Assembly: GCF_020532605.1 (NCBI RefSeq)
Contig: NZ_JAJATW010000008.1
Location: 62,001-126,000, forward strand
DNA from: Marinomonas algarum
GTDB taxonomy: Bacteria > Pseudomonadota > Gammaproteobacteria > Pseudomonadales > Marinomonadaceae
Direction: 5' to 3'
DNA: 64,000 nucleotides
The notes beneath the pieces were generated by a model. It searched no databases. It worked only from the letters and a program-made list of their open reading frames with translations, and was not told the DNA's origin. Below are positions 61,482 through 64,000 of this stretch, in pieces. Position numbers and translations under genes: made by a program. Within the stretch, counting starts at the first letter, position 1, and each line of letters opens with the position of its first letter.

Positions 61482-64000
61482 TTAGTCTAAGCTGTTTTGT
61501 TGTGCCTGATCGGTATTGGTTAACAGCATGTACAGGCAAGGAACAATAACTAATGATAGTAATGTTGAAGCAACTAATCCAAAAATAATCGCGTAACACA
61601 AAGGAGCGTACATTGGGCTTCCTATTGCCAACGGGATTAAACCAACAATGGTTGTGATTGAAGTTGTTAAAATAGGGCGTAAACGCGCAGCAGCACCTTC
61701 TGCCGCTGCCTCAGCCACACTTGCTCCTATTTGTAATCGTTTGTTCATCGTATCTACCATGACAATGCCATTATTTGCCACAATGCCTATTAAGGCAATA
61801 ACGCCAATTATTGCGAAAAAGCTTAGCGACAGTCCAGTTAGCCAGAAACCAAGAAAAGTACCGATTAACGCCAGTGGCATGGTGACCATAAGGATTAAGG
61901 CCTGCTTGAATGAGTCGAAGACAATAACCAGAACCCCAAGAACAATAATTAAAGCCACAACTAGCATAGCACCTGCAGAGCCAAATGTTTCTGCTGACTC
62001 TTCTGCTTCACCTCCAATTGTCCAAGTATACCCTGCAGGCCATTGTTTACTCAGTTTTGTTAAACTTGGGTTGAGCTCACTGATGATGTCATTGATGTTA
62101 CCTTCACTGAGTTTTGATAGAACAGTGATTGATCGCTCTCCATCGTGATGAATGATAGAAGTAGGGGTTTCTGACAGTTTTGTTGAAAAAAGGGCAGGTA
62201 GAGCAACTGTTGTACCATTAGCAGTAAAAGCGCGCACCAGTGCGAACTCTTCGATTTGTGTTGGCCCGCCAGCATCACCTTCTCGACTCATCCAGTTGAG
62301 TCCGAGATGAATGTCAATGTCATCTTCTGGACCTGGCGTGGTAAAGTTCGCGATGGTGTCGTTTGATAAAGCAAAGCGAATTTGATAGGCAAGATCTTGC
62401 ATGTTCAAACCAAAGAAATCGATGGCTTCACGTTTTGGAACGAGAGATATCTCAGTTTTGACGCTACCAAGGTTGTCTCTTACATCGGTTGTACCTGGTA
62501 TGCTAGCTAGCAATGTTTGCACCTGAGTAGATAGAATGCGAAGTTGATTCATATCTGTTCCCTTAATTGCAACGGAAATAGGATCATTTGTGCTGGGGCC
62601 ACTTGATTCACCGACAACTAATAAGGTTGCTCCAACGACGTGGTTGTTTAGGTGCTCTGCCAATTCTTCTCTGATTTTGTTAACCAGCTCATAACTTGCG
62701 GTATCGCGCAGCTCAGAATTGACGAGGGTTATGGAAAATCCGATAAAGTTTTCTGCTTGAGAAGGTTCTAGAGTTGACAAAATTGATGCAGAGGCTAGAG
62801 GACTCTTCCGTCCAACGAGTTTAATAATGCTGTCAATGTACGGTTTGCTGCTGAGAATGTGGCCAATATCGTCAGCAATACTCTGGCTGGTATTGAGTGT
62901 GGTTGTGGCAGGCAGTTCAATATTAATACCTACGTTGATGCCGTCAGTAGGCGGATAAAGTACCATGGGAATCTTGCTAGCGGCAATTAATGACACAACG
63001 AAAAGCACAAAAGCGCTTGCAACCCAAAAACTTGCGCGCTTCTTATTTTTTAATGTTGTGCTTAAGCTCCATGTTTTCATGAGAGAAGACGTTTTTGCTA
63101 AAAGTAGATCGGCACGCGTCTCTTTTATATCCGCTCCTTTTTTAGCAATGTTGCCTAGGAGGTATCGAGAGAGAGGGATACTTGCGAGCATCGCCACAGC
63201 AAATGCAACAGTAAGACAGGCTATGGCTGTTACGGGCAATACGCGAATGAACTTTCCTGAAATCCCTTCGATTGCCATCAGCGGTGCCAAGGCTAAAATA
63301 GTAGTGAGTTGTCCTGCAAAGGCAGGCATGCCATATTTTTTGATTGTCGCTAATACCGCTTGACCGAAGGTTTTTTTATAAGTGTAAACTTCTTCATGTA
63401 ACCCCTCCATCATTAAAATAAACACATCAACTAATAAGCCTAGCGCCAGCACCATGCCAATTATGACCAGCTCATTCAGGCTGTAACCTAATAGCCAAAT
63501 GACCACCAAGGCACCAGCAAATGATAGGGGAATGGACAGTCCTGCTATCAGTCCTTCACGCCACGTTAGTACTAAGAATAAAATCAAAAAAACAGCGATC
63601 ATGGCTTGTAAGCCATTGATGAAAACATTAAATAACGAATCTCGAATTTGGTCTGCTTCATTCTGAGTGATGACATAGTCAATTGTTTTTGGCCAAAAGT
63701 GGCTTTGCTGCCACTCTTCTAAGGCGGCTTCGATATCATTATTTAATTCAACAGTGTCTGCGCCCGGTATTTTTTTAATACTGACTTCAATTGTTTTTCC
63801 AAATGGGCGCCCTTTTTCACTGAAAAAAGCACGAGCCTCTTCCTTTTCCAGTTGTCTAGTCACGCGGCCTAATTCATTTAAGCGTACGGGCCGGTTGTTA
63901 AACTCGCCACTCAGTCTAATAATAGGCAAATTCTTGAGATCATCTAGAGACGTAAATTGCCCCTCTAAGCGCACAACCGCGCCAATTTTCTGACTCTCGA
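61482..64000 (-). CDS. RND-family efflux permease (partial, N-terminus beyond the window)
   Basis: The frame is open to the window edge; about 839 residues are visible, and by comparison with AcrB (about 1050) roughly 210 are missing. Membrane helices and two periplasmic loops of the HAE-type RND pumps are present. The helix 4 proton-relay motif reads GLLVDVFILMMEG, with one Asp where AcrB has Asp407-Asp408, and helix 10 reads VANNGIVMVD where AcrB has Lys940. The adaptor and outer-membrane channel would lie upstream, outside the window. Substrate cannot be predicted. Confidence 0.9.
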   Translation of the reverse strand, partial: ESQKIGAVVRLEGQFTSLDDLKNLPIIRLSGEFNNRPVRLNELGRVTRQLEKEEARAFFSEKGRPFGKTIEVSIKKIPGADTVELNNDIEAALEEWQQSHFWPKTIDYVITQNEADQIRDSLFNVFINGLQAMIAVFLILFLVLTWREGLIAGLSIPLSFAGALVVIWLLGYSLNELVIIGMVLALGLLVDVFILMMEGLHEEVYTYKKTFGQAVLATIKKYGMPAFAGQLTTILALAPLMAIEGISGKFIRVLPVTAIACLTVAFAVAMLASIPLSRYLLGNIAKKGADIKETRADLLLAKTSSLMKTWSLSTTLKNKKRASFWVASAFVLFVVSLIAASKIPMVLYPPTDGINVGINIELPATTTLNTSQSIADDIGHILSSKPYIDSIIKLVGRKSPLASASILSTLEPSQAENFIGFSITLVNSELRDTASYELVNKIREELAEHLNNHVVGATLLVVGESSGPSTNDPISVAIKGTDMNQLRILSTQVQTLLASIPGTTDVRDNLGSVKTEISLVPKREAIDFFGLNMQDLAYQIRFALSNDTIANFTTPGPEDDIDIHLGLNWMSREGDAGGPTQIEEFALVRAFTANGTTVALPALFSTKLSETPTSIIHHDGERSITVLSKLSEGNINDIISELNPSLTKLSKQWPAGYTWTIGGEAEESAETFGSAGAMLVVALIIVLGVLVIVFDSFKQALILMVTMPLALIGTFLGFWLTGLSLSFFAIIGVIALIGIVANNGIVMVDTMNKRLQIGASVAEAAAEGAAARLRPILTTSITTIVGLIPLAIGSPMYAPLCYAIIFGLVASTLLSLVIVPCLYMLLTNTDQAQQNSLD

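Overview
This window is chromosomal DNA of a marine gammaproteobacterium, most likely an Oceanospirillales member close to Marinomonas. I infer this from gene order and protein families; no search was run. Gene density is high. There is no insertion sequence, prophage, CRISPR array or rRNA gene. Nearly all genes are housekeeping, so most of the window is ordinary core genome.

Region 1 (1-9.3 kb): the end of tpx, then a minus-strand cluster map, glnD, dapC, dapD, yffB, dapE, two small unknown genes and panD. It joins nitrogen sensing (GlnD), diaminopimelate/lysine synthesis (DapC, DapD, DapE) and beta-alanine synthesis (PanD). A small lipoprotein gene lies on the opposite strand inside this cluster, between yffB and dapE.

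Region 2 (9.3-30.2 kb): the classical plus-strand run rpsB-tsf-pyrH-frr-uppS-cdsA-dxr-rseP-bamA-skp-lpxD-fabZ-lpxA-lpxB-rnhB-dnaE-accA-tilS. It couples translation factors, UMP supply, isoprenoid and phospholipid precursors, lipid A synthesis, outer-membrane protein assembly, fatty-acid synthesis and DNA replication. Several strong intrinsic terminators lie inside this run, so expression must be graded by read-through. The rpsB leader looks like an S2 autoregulatory RNA.

Region 3 (30.2-41.1 kb): tRNA-Leu(CAA), an EAL-like/HDOD protein, tRNA-Ala(GGC) and the overlapping recC-recB-recD genes for exonuclease V.

Region 4 (41.1-58.1 kb): an alanine/sodium symporter gene broken by one frameshift, trpS, a Tim44-like protein, cheW, gsk, moeB, trxB, ppa, ihfB-lapA-lapB-pyrF, a ComEA-like protein, a SulP transporter, uvrB, a small unknown gene and tRNA-Val(GAC).

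Region 5 (58.1-64 kb, minus strand, visibly more AT-rich): sdhC-sdhD without sdhA or sdhB, then a GGDEF-EAL protein lying just downstream of an RND efflux permease that runs off the window end.

The best candidates for something unusual are the orphan sdhCD pair, whose SdhD has Asn where the haem b ligand His is expected; the RND permease with an altered proton-relay motif coupled to a c-di-GMP enzyme; the symporter frameshift; a short ORF abutting accA; and a tRNA-Val with an acceptor-stem mismatch. I did not find a clear new defence or mobile system.
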